6,458 nt of DNA, taken from assembly GCA_036498205.1 (NCBI GenBank), contig DASXIC010000050.1, forward strand, positions 1 to 6,458, in the 5' to 3' direction. The position numbers were made by a program, and so were the translations under genes. The stretch comes from AV69 sp036498205 (GTDB lineage Bacteria; Verrucomicrobiota; Verrucomicrobiia; Chthoniobacterales; UBA10450). The notes under the pieces are model-generated. The model made no database searches and was not told the DNA's origin. It saw only the letters and a list, made by a program, of their open reading frames with translations. Positions 6,048 to 6,458 of this stretch are shown piece by piece (the stretch's first letter is position 1; each line of letters begins with the position of its first letter).

Positions 6048-6458
6048 CAGAGGTCGCCTGCTGCTGCGGTCCAGATCGGCTCGGTCCGCTTCTTGATCGC
6101 GGACAGAATATTCGTGACAACGTCCGCGCGTGGCCTGGCGCCGAGATTTCCTTTGCCATGAACGCGAACGCTAACCGCGCTTGCTGCCATGTCGCGTTTT
6201 CCGATTACCAGCATGGTGTGGACTTTCATTTGCTCGGCACGTTGGATTTTGCCGTTGATCTTATCGGATGACTCATCGATTTCCGCGCGCACTTCGTGAG
6301 CTCGTAATTCCGCGTGAATGGCGCGCGAATAACTGAGTAGCTCGGGCTCATCGCCGATGGGTAGAATGCGGACCTGTTCCGGCGCGAGCCAGAGCGGAAA
6401 ATTCCCGGCGTAATGCTCGATCAGGAAACCAATAAAACGTTCATGGGTACCGAGTGGT
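6047..6458 (-). CDS. thrS: Threonyl-tRNA synthetase, C-terminal part (runs off the right edge)
   Basis: These are the last 136 codons and stop of thrS; the rest lies beyond the window. The enzyme charges tRNA-Thr with threonine in the cytoplasm. The fragment starts within class II motif 3 (GTHERFIGFLIEHYAG, whose Arg contacts ATP) and continues with FPLWLAPEQVRILPI, the entry to the anticodon-binding domain. It ends with the conserved EIDESSDKINGKIQRAE, KVHTMLVIGKRD and SVRVHGKGNLGAR blocks of that domain. A short tail of about 15 residues follows the usual end. The stop TGA (6049-6047) shares its final base with the ATG of recQ. An internal GTG at 6292 lies inside the anticodon-binding domain and is not a start. 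Regulation cannot be judged because the 5' end is missing. Confidence 0.97.
   Translation of the reverse strand, partial: PLGTHERFIGFLIEHYAGNFPLWLAPEQVRILPIGDEPELLSYSRAIHAELRAHEVRAEIDESSDKINGKIQRAEQMKVHTMLVIGKRDMAASAVSVRVHGKGNLGARPRADVVTNILSAIKKRTEPIWTAAAGDL

Noticed and set aside
5672..6271. A 199-codon plus-strand frame across the thrS-recQ junction
   Set aside because: Both opposite-strand genes are certain from their motifs, and the frame shows no family pattern or plausible start signal.

Overview
All six genes found here lie on the minus strand. In transcription order (right to left) they are: the 3' end of thrS (threonyl-tRNA synthetase), a complete recQ DNA helicase, a small secreted protein of the TIGR03067 type, a DUF4239 membrane protein, a complete OPT-family oligopeptide transporter, and the 5' end of a second, different OPT transporter. 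Both edges cut through genes. No rRNA, tRNA, CRISPR array, transposase or phage gene was seen.

Organism: most likely a bacterium of the Verrucomicrobiota, or more loosely the Planctomycetes-Verrucomicrobia group. This is an inference from the TIGR03067-type protein, which is typical of those lineages, from the weak Shine-Dalgarno sites, from the moderately high GC content, and from intergenic repeats of a kind I associate with soil members of this and neighbouring phyla. No marker here fixes the taxon.

Right part (4236-6458): thrS and recQ are joined by a one-base stop/start overlap (TGATG), so they are probably co-transcribed and translationally coupled. The middle (2566-4235) has looser spacing. 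A 134-bp gap holds a plausible sigma70 promoter with dyad symmetry ahead of the TIGR03067-type gene. The next gap, 189 bp, is mostly filled by a 154-bp pair of inverted, related repeat units, each with a hairpin core. The DUF4239 gene follows and appears to begin with a non-ATG codon. Left part (1-2461): two adjacent, divergent OPT transporter genes 45 bp apart form a likely peptide or metal-chelate uptake operon.

Most of the window is ordinary chromosomal content. The most interesting non-coding signal is the paired inverted repeat at 3458-3611, which looks like a small non-autonomous (MITE- or BIME-like) element. Next come the dyad-rich promoter at 4175-4218 and the tandem OPT pair. I see no convincing sign of an undescribed multi-gene system.
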